A DNA stretch of 64,000 nt from Thiogranum sp963752745 (GCA_963752745.1 CAVWAK010000023.1:1-64000); one strand, 5' to 3'. Counted from the stretch's first letter, positions 16,868 to 26,341 are shown. A program made the numbers and translations. The notes: generated by a model not told the origin, from the sequence alone.

Positions 16868-17658
16868 TCGTCAATCTCCTGATTGTCATCCGTGCTTTGA
16901 AAAATCACATAATTCTTGTACTGGGCACGGAATATGAAGCGTCGTGCCAGGTAGATGCGTAAACCTGCACCGACGTGAGCCAGTTGGTCGGTGCGATCCG
17001 ATTCCTGTACCAGTGTGGTGTCCGGGTCTGAGAAGATAACGCCCGTGCCCACTGTAAAGAACGGCGAGATACGCCACGCGGGAAACGGGTGTATCAGAAC
17101 ACTGGCATCAAACATGTCAGCATCGGAAAAATCGGCAAATATTTTTGAGGCCGACAGTTCGACTGACAGCTTGGGTGTCAGGAAAAAGCCGCCGTAAGCC
17201 GTCATTACATCAGCATTTTCAAAGTCGCCACCCATGGCGCCCATTTCCCAGCGGTGGAAGGCGAACTCTTTAAGCGTGGCATCACGAATTTCCATTTGTT
17301 CGCCAGCCGGTGTCAGCGTGCGTTCCAGTTGTTCGCGCGCAACCCAGCCTTCCTTGCCATTGATTGTGCGTACCTTGAACCAGTCGGTCTTGCGCTTCAG
17401 TATCTCGATACTGGCGCCCTGTTCTTCGACGTGGAAAACAGGGTAACCCTGCCCGTCTCCGGTGTGCATCTCGATGTAAGGATCGGCGATTTCCACGTTC
17501 AACGGGACGTCTTCGGAAAACAGGTCAAAAATGCCGGCGTATGCATCGGGCACTATCGTGCCCAGGTAAATAAATGCCAGAAGCATGACGAACGGGAGTG
17601 TGCGAGCCGGCTTACCCACGGTAGTTGCGCATCCTTTCACTTTGTTTATTAAGTCCAT
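16837..17658 (-). CDS. SH3-type domain plus outer-membrane beta-barrel protein
   Basis: A 273-residue exported protein with a signal peptide ending AYA-GIF. An SH3-like domain near residues 55-115 follows (VFHVEEQGASIEILKRKTDW, VRTINGKEGWVAREQLERTL), then a C-terminal beta-barrel ending in AGFAVFF. Bacterial SH3 domains bind peptidoglycan peptides, so it may tie an outer-membrane barrel to the cell wall. It is co-transcribed with the barrel gene at 16214 (overlapping) and the HzsA-like gene upstream (12-base gap). Confidence 0.82.
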   Translation of the reverse strand: MDLINKVKGCATTVGKPARTLPFVMLLAFIYLGTIVPDAYAGIFDLFSEDVPLNVEIADPYIEMHTGDGQGYPVFHVEEQGASIEILKRKTDWFKVRTINGKEGWVAREQLERTLTPAGEQMEIRDATLKEFAFHRWEMGAMGGDFENADVMTAYGGFFLTPKLSVELSASKIFADFSDADMFDASVLIHPFPAWRISPFFTVGTGVIFSDPDTTLVQESDRTDQLAHVGAGLRIYLARRFIFRAQYKNYVIFQSTDDNQEIDEWKAGFAVFF

Positions 17659-17670
17659 TTTGTCTTCAGT

Positions 17671-20403
17671 TTATGGCGGAACGTCGAACGGGTTGTTGTA
17701 GTACTGTCCACCAATATCCAACCATTCGGCCAGAAGCTTCAATTCTGCAGTGCTAAGTAAGGAGACATGGTTGGTCACGGCGTTACGGGGATCGCCAGCG
17801 TCGGAAAACATATCAAAGAACCTGTCGCTAAAGCGGGCGCCGGCGATATTCATTGAGCGTGTAACCGGAAAGCGAACCATTATGGGTATCGGATTACCCA
17901 TGCCATCAAGAACCGGATCTCCATTGACATCCGTTTCAAACAGCGGGTTGCCCATAGCGTCGGTAGCCTGTTCCTCGCGATCGACAAGCAGCCCGGAGCC
18001 GATGTCGATGATCAATTCAAAATCATTGGATACCAGTTCGCGGTATGACTTGAAGTGATTGGCATTCAGATCGGACTGCCCGTCGGTGAGATCAAGCTGG
18101 CCATCCGGCACCATGGGATTGGACATGGCATCGGTATCAGTGTGACAACCAGTGCAGGTATCTGCGTCCGCCACGCCACGTGGCAGCGCCCACAGTGGAT
18201 GAATGTGGGTTTCGTAGTTGATGACAATGCGGCAGAGATTGTCCCAGTTGGTCTGACAGTCGGTACTAACCGGTGCAGTCAGGGTCGGGTCCAGTGCGCC
18301 ATAGATATAGTCAAAGGGATCGTCCTTGGGGCGTCCTGCAGCCGCAACGTCTGTCCAGACATCGGTATAGTGAATGTCTACGCTGAGATCGCGGGTAGTG
18401 GGTGTGTCGCGTGTGAGTGCTTCGGCCATGGTATCACCCGCATTCACGAGCAACCCTTCGGTATTGGGGAATGTATAGCCATTAAAGGGTGCGCCGGCGT
18501 AAAGATTGTCAAAGGCGTCGCTGCGCCCATGTGAAGAGCCGGTGCCGGCGTCGTGACAGCCAGCGCAATTCATAACTTCACCCGCCCTTAACTGCAACCA
18601 GTTCTGGTGACGGTCGGTAAGGCGCTTGCCGTCCTTGTCCAGGACGCTTATGGCAAATGGTATGTTTGCCGGTACTTTTACGCGGACTGAACCATCAGGT
18701 TCAATGGGTGCATAGCCGATGATTTCACGCATCAGCTGCTGGGTGCTGATGCCAAAATCTGCGCCATTCAGGTCAACCAGGTCATCATCCGGGATGCTTA
18801 CGGCTTTGACGATGCGCAGGAAGCGAGCCGGGCGCTCGTCAGCCAGTGTTTGTTGCGGGTCAGCGAGCGTGGCAATGTCTGCAGCAGCAGCGCCCAGTGG
18901 ATCGAATGAGCCGTCGAAATCGTAAACGCTGCGGATATTGAGAATACCAACTGCCTCGTCTACCAGTGAGGGATCGAAGTCGTAGCCTGTAGTTGCTGTG
19001 CCTTCACCGTCAAAGTAGATAGGCGGTAATGGCCTGGGCTGTGCAGCAATCACGTCGCGATACAACAAACCTTCCTGTGGAATAAATATTGGCAGCTGGG
19101 TTTGCTGGGCCGGGTCATAGAGATACACGCTGTAAAGCGGCGGCGCTTCTACCGCGTTAGGGTCAGCCAGCCGGTCATCGGTACACGGTACGATGTTGCC
19201 ATTCTCCATTAAGCGACATTGGCTCCAGGTAATCAGCGCCCGGTCGGTGCCGTCCCAGAGGGGGAAATAGCCATTGAAACGCCCGGAAGGTGACGGCAGG
19301 TCGTCAGTGCGTACGTCACCAAATGCCTCTGAGACCTGCGCCGGGCCTGTCAGAATCCCGTTATTAACGGCCGTTGGCTGCTGGATTTCGATGTAGTTAT
19401 TGGTTTCGATCGAGACAACGTCACCACCCTGAAAGTTGCCATTGGATTGTTTGATCAGCGCCAGTATCCGGTTATCGAGAGTCTCTCGAACTTCAACAAA
19501 TTCAATAACTTCACCGTTGGTGCCGGTGTCATGACTGTTGGCGCCGTAAACAAGCCGCAGGTTGGTGCCATCCGGATACATTTTGTAGAGGTGAATGCCA
19601 TCGCGGTTGGCGGTGTTATCCCAGCGGGAAAACAGAATCTCGCCGCTCGCCAGTAATGTCGGGTCCAGGTCGTGGCTCTGATTGAAAGAAATCTGGGTGA
19701 TGTCGCTGGTTTGTACCGGACCGTTGCGGGCATCCACTACGTGCAGCACATAGGCAAAATCGTTTTCATTCTCGGCCCGGGACGGGAACTGAGGTTTGCC
19801 TTCATCGGTGAGTAAGGCTTTGGAGGTGCGCTGTCTGGTTGACGAAAAAACGATTCGGCCATCAGCCAGATAGTGTGGTGCGATATCCTGGCCGTCCTCG
19901 GCAATAATGTTGGATTCAATCACCCGAGTCAGGCTGTCGGTGGCAATTTCGTATTCCCACAGGTTCCAGGTTGGCTGATCCTCCGGATCGGCACCTTCGA
20001 TTTCAGGAAGACGCAGTGAAAACAATAACTTGCTGCCATCGTAGGCGGCTTCTACATCGCGTACATCACCCATTCCACCGGTAACACTGAAGGTTACGTT
20101 ACGTTCCGCGGCGTCCGGTGCTGCCAGATCGCGAAAAATCAGATCGCCACCAGCACTGAAGAACCCGGGCTCGCGCAGATCTTCGTCGTCATCCATGGGA
20201 ACCGGTTGTCGTACATAGGCGATACCGAAATCTGCAACCAGGGGGTCGAGCCCCCCACTGCCGCCGGTACCGGCGCCTCCGCCACAGGCAGATAACAGCA
20301 GGCTGAATAGTGTTATCAGCGTCGCGAAAGGTAGCAACGGACATATTGTCCATGACCGAAGATTTCGAGCTAAGTCTCTGTTGTCTGGTTTCATTTTTCT
20401 CAT
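17671..20403 (-). CDS. HzsA-related dihaem c-type lipoprotein
   Basis: A 910-residue lipoprotein (lipobox LLLSAC, Cys about 40, then a Gly-rich linker). Residues 60-450 look like a beta-propeller with TolB-like blades (APHYLADGRIVFSSTRQ, DPTLLASGEILFSRWD, IHLYKMYPDGTNLRLVYG). The C-terminal half has two c-haem sites, NCAGCH near 612 and TCTGCH near 749, in a context resembling the hydrazine-synthase alpha-subunit family. This is a family resemblance only; anammox chemistry is not implied. I choose ATG 20403 because it directly precedes the lipoprotein signal; ATG 20394 is equally possible. The frame is open to 20622, but that extension lacks signal character and lies upstream of the predicted transcription start. 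Confidence 0.82.
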   Translation of the reverse strand: MRKMKPDNRDLARNLRSWTICPLLPFATLITLFSLLLSACGGGAGTGGSGGLDPLVADFGIAYVRQPVPMDDDEDLREPGFFSAGGDLIFRDLAAPDAAERNVTFSVTGGMGDVRDVEAAYDGSKLLFSLRLPEIEGADPEDQPTWNLWEYEIATDSLTRVIESNIIAEDGQDIAPHYLADGRIVFSSTRQRTSKALLTDEGKPQFPSRAENENDFAYVLHVVDARNGPVQTSDITQISFNQSHDLDPTLLASGEILFSRWDNTANRDGIHLYKMYPDGTNLRLVYGANSHDTGTNGEVIEFVEVRETLDNRILALIKQSNGNFQGGDVVSIETNNYIEIQQPTAVNNGILTGPAQVSEAFGDVRTDDLPSPSGRFNGYFPLWDGTDRALITWSQCRLMENGNIVPCTDDRLADPNAVEAPPLYSVYLYDPAQQTQLPIFIPQEGLLYRDVIAAQPRPLPPIYFDGEGTATTGYDFDPSLVDEAVGILNIRSVYDFDGSFDPLGAAAADIATLADPQQTLADERPARFLRIVKAVSIPDDDLVDLNGADFGISTQQLMREIIGYAPIEPDGSVRVKVPANIPFAISVLDKDGKRLTDRHQNWLQLRAGEVMNCAGCHDAGTGSSHGRSDAFDNLYAGAPFNGYTFPNTEGLLVNAGDTMAEALTRDTPTTRDLSVDIHYTDVWTDVAAAGRPKDDPFDYIYGALDPTLTAPVSTDCQTNWDNLCRIVINYETHIHPLWALPRGVADADTCTGCHTDTDAMSNPMVPDGQLDLTDGQSDLNANHFKSYRELVSNDFELIIDIGSGLLVDREEQATDAMGNPLFETDVNGDPVLDGMGNPIPIMVRFPVTRSMNIAGARFSDRFFDMFSDAGDPRNAVTNHVSLLSTAELKLLAEWLDIGGQYYNNPFDVPP

Positions 20404-20587
20404 GCAGCCGTAAGCAACGTCTTTTCCCCGTTTGTCCAGATGTTTAAGCAAGGATCGGGCCCGCCCAACATCTGTCGCCTTGAGTTGCCGGACACACCTT
20501 ATATATGGGGCGCATCCCTGTGCTTCTGTCGCCACTGGCAGACAGTGAGGGGGTGAATGACGGTAAACCGGCAACTTTGTGCCACAG

Positions 20588-20630
20588 ACTATAAAAGCCT
20601 TGCGGGCCGCCGGCTGTGACACAGTTCACA
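20588..20630 (-). promoter_or_regulatory. CRP-type box and class II promoter for the HzsA-like operon
   Basis: TGTGA-CACAGT-TCACA at 20615-20630 is a perfect match to the CRP/Vfr half-sites with a six-base spacer. On the minus strand TATAGT (20593-20588) lies exactly where a -10 should be if the box is centred at -41.5, giving a predicted start near 20581 and a leader of about 178 bases. Predicted from sequence only. Confidence 0.65.
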
Positions 20631-20698
20631 AAAATCGTGAGCGGCTGAATAAATCGCTTACAGAGTAACTTCAAGAACATAGCTTCGTGCCGCTAATT

Positions 20699-20741
20699 TG
20701 TGAACTGGTTCACGGAATCCGGGGGGCAGCTGTTCTACAGT
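20699..20741 (+). promoter_or_regulatory. Second CRP-type box and class II promoter for the cytochrome operon
   Basis: TGTGA-ACTGGT-TCACG at 20699-20714 matches the CRP half-sites with one mismatch. TACAGT at 20736-20741 is in the -10 position for a box centred at -41.5, with a start near 20748 and a 79-base leader. Its centre is 84 bp, eight helical turns, from the other box. The rest of the 423-base gap between 20404 and 20826 holds no gene I can support. Confidence 0.6.
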
Positions 20742-20826
20742 CGCTATCAACTCGAGCGGGGTGTGGCTGGACTGGATTTTGCAACCGGCGACTGAACCGA
20801 AGATAAAACAAGATAAGAGGCGTCCC

Positions 20827-22077
20827 ATGTATATGACGTGCACACGAACAAAACAGCAGGCCTGGGGAAGAACGATTGGCATGGGATTGCGCAAACTGGT
20901 GAGTGTCACAGTGCTGTCTGCATTGGCGGCAAACGCCTGGTGCGGTGACACTGAGCGCCGCCAGGCCAAACGAATCCACGACAGGTTGACGGGTGTACCG
21001 CCGAGCGAGGCAGTGCTTGATCTGATGGAGATTGAGCTGAACGGCGGTGATCCGATTGCCGCAGCCATGATTGCCATTGACGGACCACCTGGAGGTCCGG
21101 TCAATCCGGCTTCAAAATATTTCTACAATGTCACGCTGAAGAATTTTGCCTCACCCTGGACCAATCGTGACCAGGATGTATTTGTTCCCCTGAACGACTA
21201 CTCGGCCACCGTTATCGGCATGGTGCGCGACGACGTATCTTTCGATCAGGTCCTGTACGGAGATATTCTGTACAAGGGGGTTGACGGGCTGACCGGCGTT
21301 ACTCCGTATTCGGCTGCTAATAATACGCACTACCAGGATCTTGAAGATCTGAACCTTGATCTTAGTGATACCGGTGTGCTCGAAAGCAATGTGCAGTCCA
21401 CCCTGAACGGTATCCCCTCGAATGCGACTGCCGGAGTCATGACGTCCAGGGCGGCGTCTGAGGCATTTTTTGTTGCGGGTACCAATCGGGCGATGTTCCG
21501 TTTTACCTTGATGAACCATATGTGCACGGATCTGGAGCCTTTGAAGGACACCAGCTTGCCGCCTGATCGTATTCGGCAGGATGTCAGTCGCAGCCCGGGT
21601 GGAGACAGTCGCATTTTTCTCAACCGGTGTGTCGGTTGCCACACCGGCATGGATCCCATGGCACAGGCGTTTGCTTACTATAATTTTGATGAAGCATCTG
21701 GTCGGTTGGTCTACTCAGGCGGACAGGTTCAGCCGGTTCAGCCCAAGTACCTGATCAATGCCGACAACTTCCGTCCTGGTTATGTGACAACGGATGACAG
21801 TTGGGACAACTACTGGCGTACCGGACAGAACTCGGTGCTGGGTTGGGGGCCGGAAATCCCGGAAGGCAGCCGTAATGGTGCTAAAACCCTTGGGCAGGAG
21901 TTTGCCGGCAGTCAGGCGTTCGCGCGCTGCCAGGGTATCAAAGTGTATCGCTCGGTCTGTCTGTCCGAGCCCTCGGAAGGTGATTTAACGAGCTTGTTGT
22001 CCGCCAGCAATTTCACCACCAATTTCAATATGAAAGACCTATTTGCGCATGCAGCAAATGCCTGCAAGGGTAGCTGA
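20827..22077 (+). CDS. Exported monohaem cytochrome-like protein of unknown function
   Basis: A 416-residue exported protein; the signal peptide follows the basic start (MGLRKLVSVTVLSALAANA, cleavage near AWC-GDT). I use ATG 20827, preceded by AAGAGG; an earlier ATG at 20761 gives a less plausible leader. RIHDRLTGVPPSE near residue 50 and a single haem site RCVGCHTGMDPMAQAFAYYNF near 267-285 recall the DUF1549/DUF1588-type cytochromes common in planctomycetes and marine bacteria; the haem motif core is CVGCHTGMDP. No known enzyme was recognised. It is the first gene of a three-gene unit with the LamG cytochrome and the DUF1501-like protein. Confidence 0.78.
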   Translation: MYMTCTRTKQQAWGRTIGMGLRKLVSVTVLSALAANAWCGDTERRQAKRIHDRLTGVPPSEAVLDLMEIELNGGDPIAAAMIAIDGPPGGPVNPASKYFYNVTLKNFASPWTNRDQDVFVPLNDYSATVIGMVRDDVSFDQVLYGDILYKGVDGLTGVTPYSAANNTHYQDLEDLNLDLSDTGVLESNVQSTLNGIPSNATAGVMTSRAASEAFFVAGTNRAMFRFTLMNHMCTDLEPLKDTSLPPDRIRQDVSRSPGGDSRIFLNRCVGCHTGMDPMAQAFAYYNFDEASGRLVYSGGQVQPVQPKYLINADNFRPGYVTTDDSWDNYWRTGQNSVLGWGPEIPEGSRNGAKTLGQEFAGSQAFARCQGIKVYRSVCLSEPSEGDLTSLLSASNFTTNFNMKDLFAHAANACKGS

Positions 22078-22100
22078 GAAGAAGTCCGGGAGCTAAAATT

Positions 22101-24668
22101 ATGAATAATATTATCAGCCATTGCTTTTTCTCTGTAACCAGAATTTTCGGGCGCGGTGCCATGCGTACCATCGCTATGGTAACTGTCGCCGGATTGCTGC
22201 ATGCCTGTGGTGGTGGCGCTTCGACAGAGTCCAATCCGGTTACAAACAATAGTGGTTCAGTCGGTACATCCCAATACACCGGTCCGAATCCGGTTACCGA
22301 GGATGTGCGCGCATACCAGACTAATGTCTGGCAAAACATAAACTCATCGAGCCGCTGTGGTGCTTGTCACGTTGCCAGCGGTCAGTCACCAGAGTTTGTC
22401 CGGGGCGATGACATCAACCTGGCTTACACGGCTGTTCTTCCCCTGGTTGATCTGGAAAACCCGGCTAATTCGCGATTGGTTACCAAAGTCGCGGGCGGGC
22501 ATAACTGCTGGGATAGCAGCGATGCTGCCTGCAGGGAACTTATGATTTCCTACATCGAAAGATGGGCGGCGGCCAGTGGTGGTTCAACTGGCGGTCGTCA
22601 AATCCAGTTGGTGGCACCAACGCCTGTTCCGCCAGGCAACACCAAGACATTGCCTGCAGATGTGAATGATACTCTGTTCGAGACTACCGTATGGCCGGTC
22701 TTGACAGCAAATTGTGCGGGTTGTCATGCTGATACGGCGCAGACGCCGCAATCGCCTTTCTTCGCAAGTTCAGATGTCAACGATGCGTATACAGCAGCAC
22801 AGTCGAAGATCAACCTCAATAATCCCGCAGCGTCGCGAATGGTAGTGCGCCTGCGCAGCGAGTTCCACAATTGTTGGACCAACTGCACGGATGACTCCCA
22901 GGAGATGCAGGATGAAATTACTGCGATGGCAGGTGCAATTGTCGTTACTCCTGTAGCGTCACCGACGGTGTTTAGTGATGCCCTGTCTATCCCGAATGGT
23001 GTTATAGCTGCCGGGGGTAACAGGTACGAGGACGATGTTATTGCACTGTACGAGTTCCGCGAGGGGGTCGGTAGTACCATATCCGATCTGAGTGGCATCT
23101 CACCTGAGCTGCAGCTTACCATTAGCGGCGATGTCGATTGGGTAGGTGGCTACGGGATTCAGATTAATAACGGTAAAGCCCAGGGATCAACGACAAATAG
23201 CAAGAAGCTGCACGACAGGCTTAAATTTTCAGGTGAATACAGTATTGAAGCCTGGGTTGTGCCGGCAAACGTAGTACAGGAAGGCCCGGCTCGCATAGTC
23301 AGTTATTCAGCCGGTACGGCCGCACGAAACTTCACGCTGGGCCAGACAATGTACAACTACGATTATTTGCACCGTTCAAGTACTACAGATGGGAATGGTG
23401 AGGCAGCCTTGTCGACCGCGGATGGTGACGAAGATCTTCAGGCATCTTTGCAGCACGTAGTGGTTACCTTCGATCCGATTAACGGCAGACAGATATATGT
23501 GAACGGCGTTTTCACGGATGATGTCGACAATACTGCACCGGGTAACTTGGCTGACTGGGATGATACTTTTGCCCTGGTGCTGGGCAACGAGGTCTCAAAT
23601 GACCGCTTATGGCAGGGAATTATCAGGCTGGTGGCCATACATGAACGTGCACTGACGCCAGCGCAGATACAGCAGAACTTCGACGCCGGTGTGGGAGCAA
23701 AATTCTTCCTGCTGTTCGGTATCGGGGGTATCGGTGGCGTGCCTGCGGACAGTTACATTATGTTCGAGGTGGAAGAGTACGATAACTACAGTTACCTGTT
23801 TAACAATCCGACATTCGTTAATCTTGGTGCCGGCGTCACGTTGGGTAGCATTGCTATCGAAGGCATGCGTATCGGGATAAACAGCAAAGAAGCCAGTGTT
23901 GGTCAGGCTTTTGCGAATCTAAGCGTTACCGTAGACGACGCCAGTTATGATCCGGCGACCGGGCAGTTGCTGTCACCGCTGGGTACCATCATCAGTAAGG
24001 AAAATGGCGCGGATTCGGACGAATTCTACTTGACGTTTGAAATGCTCGGTACGCAGCCAGGCGTAGTATCTAACCCGGGTGTTTTGTCAATGCTTCCGTT
24101 ACCAGCTCCAGGCGCAGCATCGGAAATTGGCCTGCGTACCTTTGATGAGATAAACGCAGCCATGGCAGCCATGACAGGTGTTGATCCTGCCGATGTGCAG
24201 GCCAGTTACCTGGTGATGCGCCAATCGCTCCCTTCCGTGGAAACAATAGAAGGCTTCCTGGCGGCGCAGCAGATGTCAATTACTCAGTTGGCTATCGAAT
24301 ACTGTGATGCGTTGGTGGAGAGTGCAAGCCTAAGAGATGCATTCTTTAACGCCGCGGTGAGTCCACCAACAAGCTTTAATTTCGACGCGCCGGTTGGAAC
24401 GGCCTTTGCTGGAGGTAAAGCGACGGTGATCGTCGATGATTTGTACAGCAAAATGATTGGCCTGCCTGGCGCCGGGGCGGATTTGAGTGATGCGCCAACC
24501 AGAGCCGAGATCCAGGAAGTGCTTGTGGATGGATATATTGATGGCCCCAATACAGTCGCAAGTCTGCTTGGCACCATGACTGCAAATTGTGCGGCATGTG
24601 ATACCAAGGCAATTGTAAAAGGGCTGTGTGGTGCGGTACTGGGCAGCTCAGCAATGTTGGTGCAATAG
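22101..24668 (+). CDS. LamG-domain dihaem lipoprotein
   Basis: An 855-residue lipoprotein (lipobox LLHAC at 32-36, then GGG). Two c-haem sites lie near the N-terminus: RCGACH (85-90) and NCAGCH (204-209), each in a repeated cytochrome-like unit with a HNCW motif downstream. A LamG/concanavalin-like lectin domain follows near 310-530 (IALYEFREGVGSTISDLSG, FSGEYSIEAWVVPANVV, RQIYVNGVF, NDRLWQGIIRLVAIHERAL). The C-terminal half is unassigned and has a degenerate NCAACD motif near 832. Surface binding of a polymer or another cell by LamG plus electron transfer is a reasonable guess. ATG 22161 is an alternative start. Confidence 0.82.
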   Translation: MNNIISHCFFSVTRIFGRGAMRTIAMVTVAGLLHACGGGASTESNPVTNNSGSVGTSQYTGPNPVTEDVRAYQTNVWQNINSSSRCGACHVASGQSPEFVRGDDINLAYTAVLPLVDLENPANSRLVTKVAGGHNCWDSSDAACRELMISYIERWAAASGGSTGGRQIQLVAPTPVPPGNTKTLPADVNDTLFETTVWPVLTANCAGCHADTAQTPQSPFFASSDVNDAYTAAQSKINLNNPAASRMVVRLRSEFHNCWTNCTDDSQEMQDEITAMAGAIVVTPVASPTVFSDALSIPNGVIAAGGNRYEDDVIALYEFREGVGSTISDLSGISPELQLTISGDVDWVGGYGIQINNGKAQGSTTNSKKLHDRLKFSGEYSIEAWVVPANVVQEGPARIVSYSAGTAARNFTLGQTMYNYDYLHRSSTTDGNGEAALSTADGDEDLQASLQHVVVTFDPINGRQIYVNGVFTDDVDNTAPGNLADWDDTFALVLGNEVSNDRLWQGIIRLVAIHERALTPAQIQQNFDAGVGAKFFLLFGIGGIGGVPADSYIMFEVEEYDNYSYLFNNPTFVNLGAGVTLGSIAIEGMRIGINSKEASVGQAFANLSVTVDDASYDPATGQLLSPLGTIISKENGADSDEFYLTFEMLGTQPGVVSNPGVLSMLPLPAPGAASEIGLRTFDEINAAMAAMTGVDPADVQASYLVMRQSLPSVETIEGFLAAQQMSITQLAIEYCDALVESASLRDAFFNAAVSPPTSFNFDAPVGTAFAGGKATVIVDDLYSKMIGLPGAGADLSDAPTRAEIQEVLVDGYIDGPNTVASLLGTMTANCAACDTKAIVKGLCGAVLGSSAMLVQ

Positions 24669-24680
24669 GAGAACAGAGTC

Positions 24681-26309
24681 ATGAGAAAATCGAAGAAACC
24701 GCTGCATCCAAATGCACCGCTGAAACATCAGGATCACGCGCGACCGGTAACACGACGTGATTTTGTCCGCCAGGGTTTTCTGTCCGGAACCGGTATGGTG
24801 ATGGGGGGCTCCATCTTCAGCCTGTTTGCAAATCCTCGCCTGGCGCGGGCTGCTCTATCCGATGACCTGCAGGCGCTCGCAGCCAGTCTGGACATTGATG
24901 CGGATCCAGGTGTGATTATGCCGTGCGATATCAACAGGACGTCTGCCGGTTTGCCATTTATCTGTTTCGACCTGGCTGGAGGCGCGAACTTCGCGGGCTC
25001 CAATGTGTTGGTGGGAAGGGACAGCCCGCTTGATGTGTTGACGACCGCTGGATACAGCAAGCTGGGTTTGCCGGGTGATCAGATTCCGGGGCAGCCAGAA
25101 ACCAACCCGACTGCGACCAGCGAAGGTGATCACACCGATTTAACTTTGGGCCTGCCTTTTCATTCCGACAGCTCGATTTTGCGCGGCATTCTCGAGAAAG
25201 CGGGCGCCGCAATTGGCAATATAAATGGCGCTGTTATTCCTGCTCGTTCCGAAAACGATTCCGGTAACAATCCACACAATCCAATGTACGGTATCGCCAA
25301 GGCAGGTGCGGATGGCTCTGTGGTTACTCTCATCGGTTCACGCAATTCGGATTCTGGTGGTAACTCCATGGCGCCAGCCGGGTTAATTGACCCGACCATT
25401 CGCCCGACCAAGGTTGATCGCCCGACTGATGTGACGGGCATGATCGATACGGGAAATCTGACGGGTATTCTGGACGCTGATGCAGTGGTTCCTGTTATGG
25501 AGTCGGTTAGTCGCGTCAGTCATCGTAAGTTAAATCGTGTCGCAACCGGACTGTCTACCGATGCAGTCGTCAAGGACCTGGTTCGCTGTGGCTACTTAAG
25601 CGCCGCCAGCATTGCCGACCGTCTTGCCGACCGGGAAGTGGATCCTTCAGCGGATTCGGTTATTGTCGGCCCTCCGGGCACAGGTATTTTCACCGACGAC
25701 GAGTTCAATAACAGTGGCGATAGAGGTGAATTCCGCAAGACTGCCTCAGTAATGAAAATGGTGCTGGATGGGTATGCAGGTGCTGGCACGATAACAATGG
25801 GTGGCTTCGACTACCATACCGGTGATCGCTCCACTGGAGAGTTGAGGGATTTACGTGCCGGTCGCTGTATCGGTGCCTGCCTGGCTTATGCTGAGGCGGT
25901 TAGTCAGCCATTGATGATATATGTGTGTAGCGATGGTTCTGTTGCCAGCAACGGTATGATCGACAATTCAAACGATGGTCGGGGCAAAGGTGTGTGGACG
26001 GGTGACAATTCGTCAACGGCTTCGTCTTTTTTCCTGGTCTATAATCCAGGGTCTCCGCCGCAGATAATCGATGACGGTTTGGTGACCATATCTCAGCGGC
26101 AGCAGATAGGGCAATTTCGTGGTGACGGGTCTGTTGATACCACCGGGTCACCGGCGGCCAATAACGTTAACCTGCTTGTGAATACGTTGTTGCTTAACTA
26201 CATGGCGTTAAGTAGTGGTACGGGTATCACCGATTTTGCAGCACTGTTCCCGAATCATGGGCTTGGCAGCAATCTGGATAGATGGGCGGTATTCAATGCT
26301 TTGTCATAA
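24681..26309 (+). CDS. Tat-exported DUF1501-like protein
   Basis: A 542-residue protein with a twin-arginine signal TRRDFVRQGFLSGTGMVMGG near residues 24-43 and cleavage near ARA-ALS. The mature part resembles the DUF1501 family (a relative of sulfatases and alkaline phosphatases), with FICFDLAGGANFAGSN, GGFDYHTGD and a C-terminal NHGLGSNLDRW. Tat export implies folding, perhaps with cofactor, in the cytoplasm. It follows the LamG cytochrome by 12 bases after AGGAGAACAG. DUF1501 proteins often occur beside DUF1549/1588-type cytochromes, as here. The reaction is unknown. Confidence 0.8.
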   Translation: MRKSKKPLHPNAPLKHQDHARPVTRRDFVRQGFLSGTGMVMGGSIFSLFANPRLARAALSDDLQALAASLDIDADPGVIMPCDINRTSAGLPFICFDLAGGANFAGSNVLVGRDSPLDVLTTAGYSKLGLPGDQIPGQPETNPTATSEGDHTDLTLGLPFHSDSSILRGILEKAGAAIGNINGAVIPARSENDSGNNPHNPMYGIAKAGADGSVVTLIGSRNSDSGGNSMAPAGLIDPTIRPTKVDRPTDVTGMIDTGNLTGILDADAVVPVMESVSRVSHRKLNRVATGLSTDAVVKDLVRCGYLSAASIADRLADREVDPSADSVIVGPPGTGIFTDDEFNNSGDRGEFRKTASVMKMVLDGYAGAGTITMGGFDYHTGDRSTGELRDLRAGRCIGACLAYAEAVSQPLMIYVCSDGSVASNGMIDNSNDGRGKGVWTGDNSSTASSFFLVYNPGSPPQIIDDGLVTISQRQQIGQFRGDGSVDTTGSPAANNVNLLVNTLLLNYMALSSGTGITDFAALFPNHGLGSNLDRWAVFNALS

Positions 26310-26341
26310 CAAAGGCTTTGGATCGGGTCAGGCTTAAACAG

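Noticed and set aside
17671..20403. Hydrazine synthase activity
   Set aside because: Only subunit-alpha-like domains are present; no beta/gamma subunits, hydrazine dehydrogenase or anammox genes are nearby.
20404..20622. Extension of the HzsA-like frame to ATG 20622
   Set aside because: The added 73 residues have no signal character, would bury the lipoprotein signal and lie partly upstream of the predicted transcription start.
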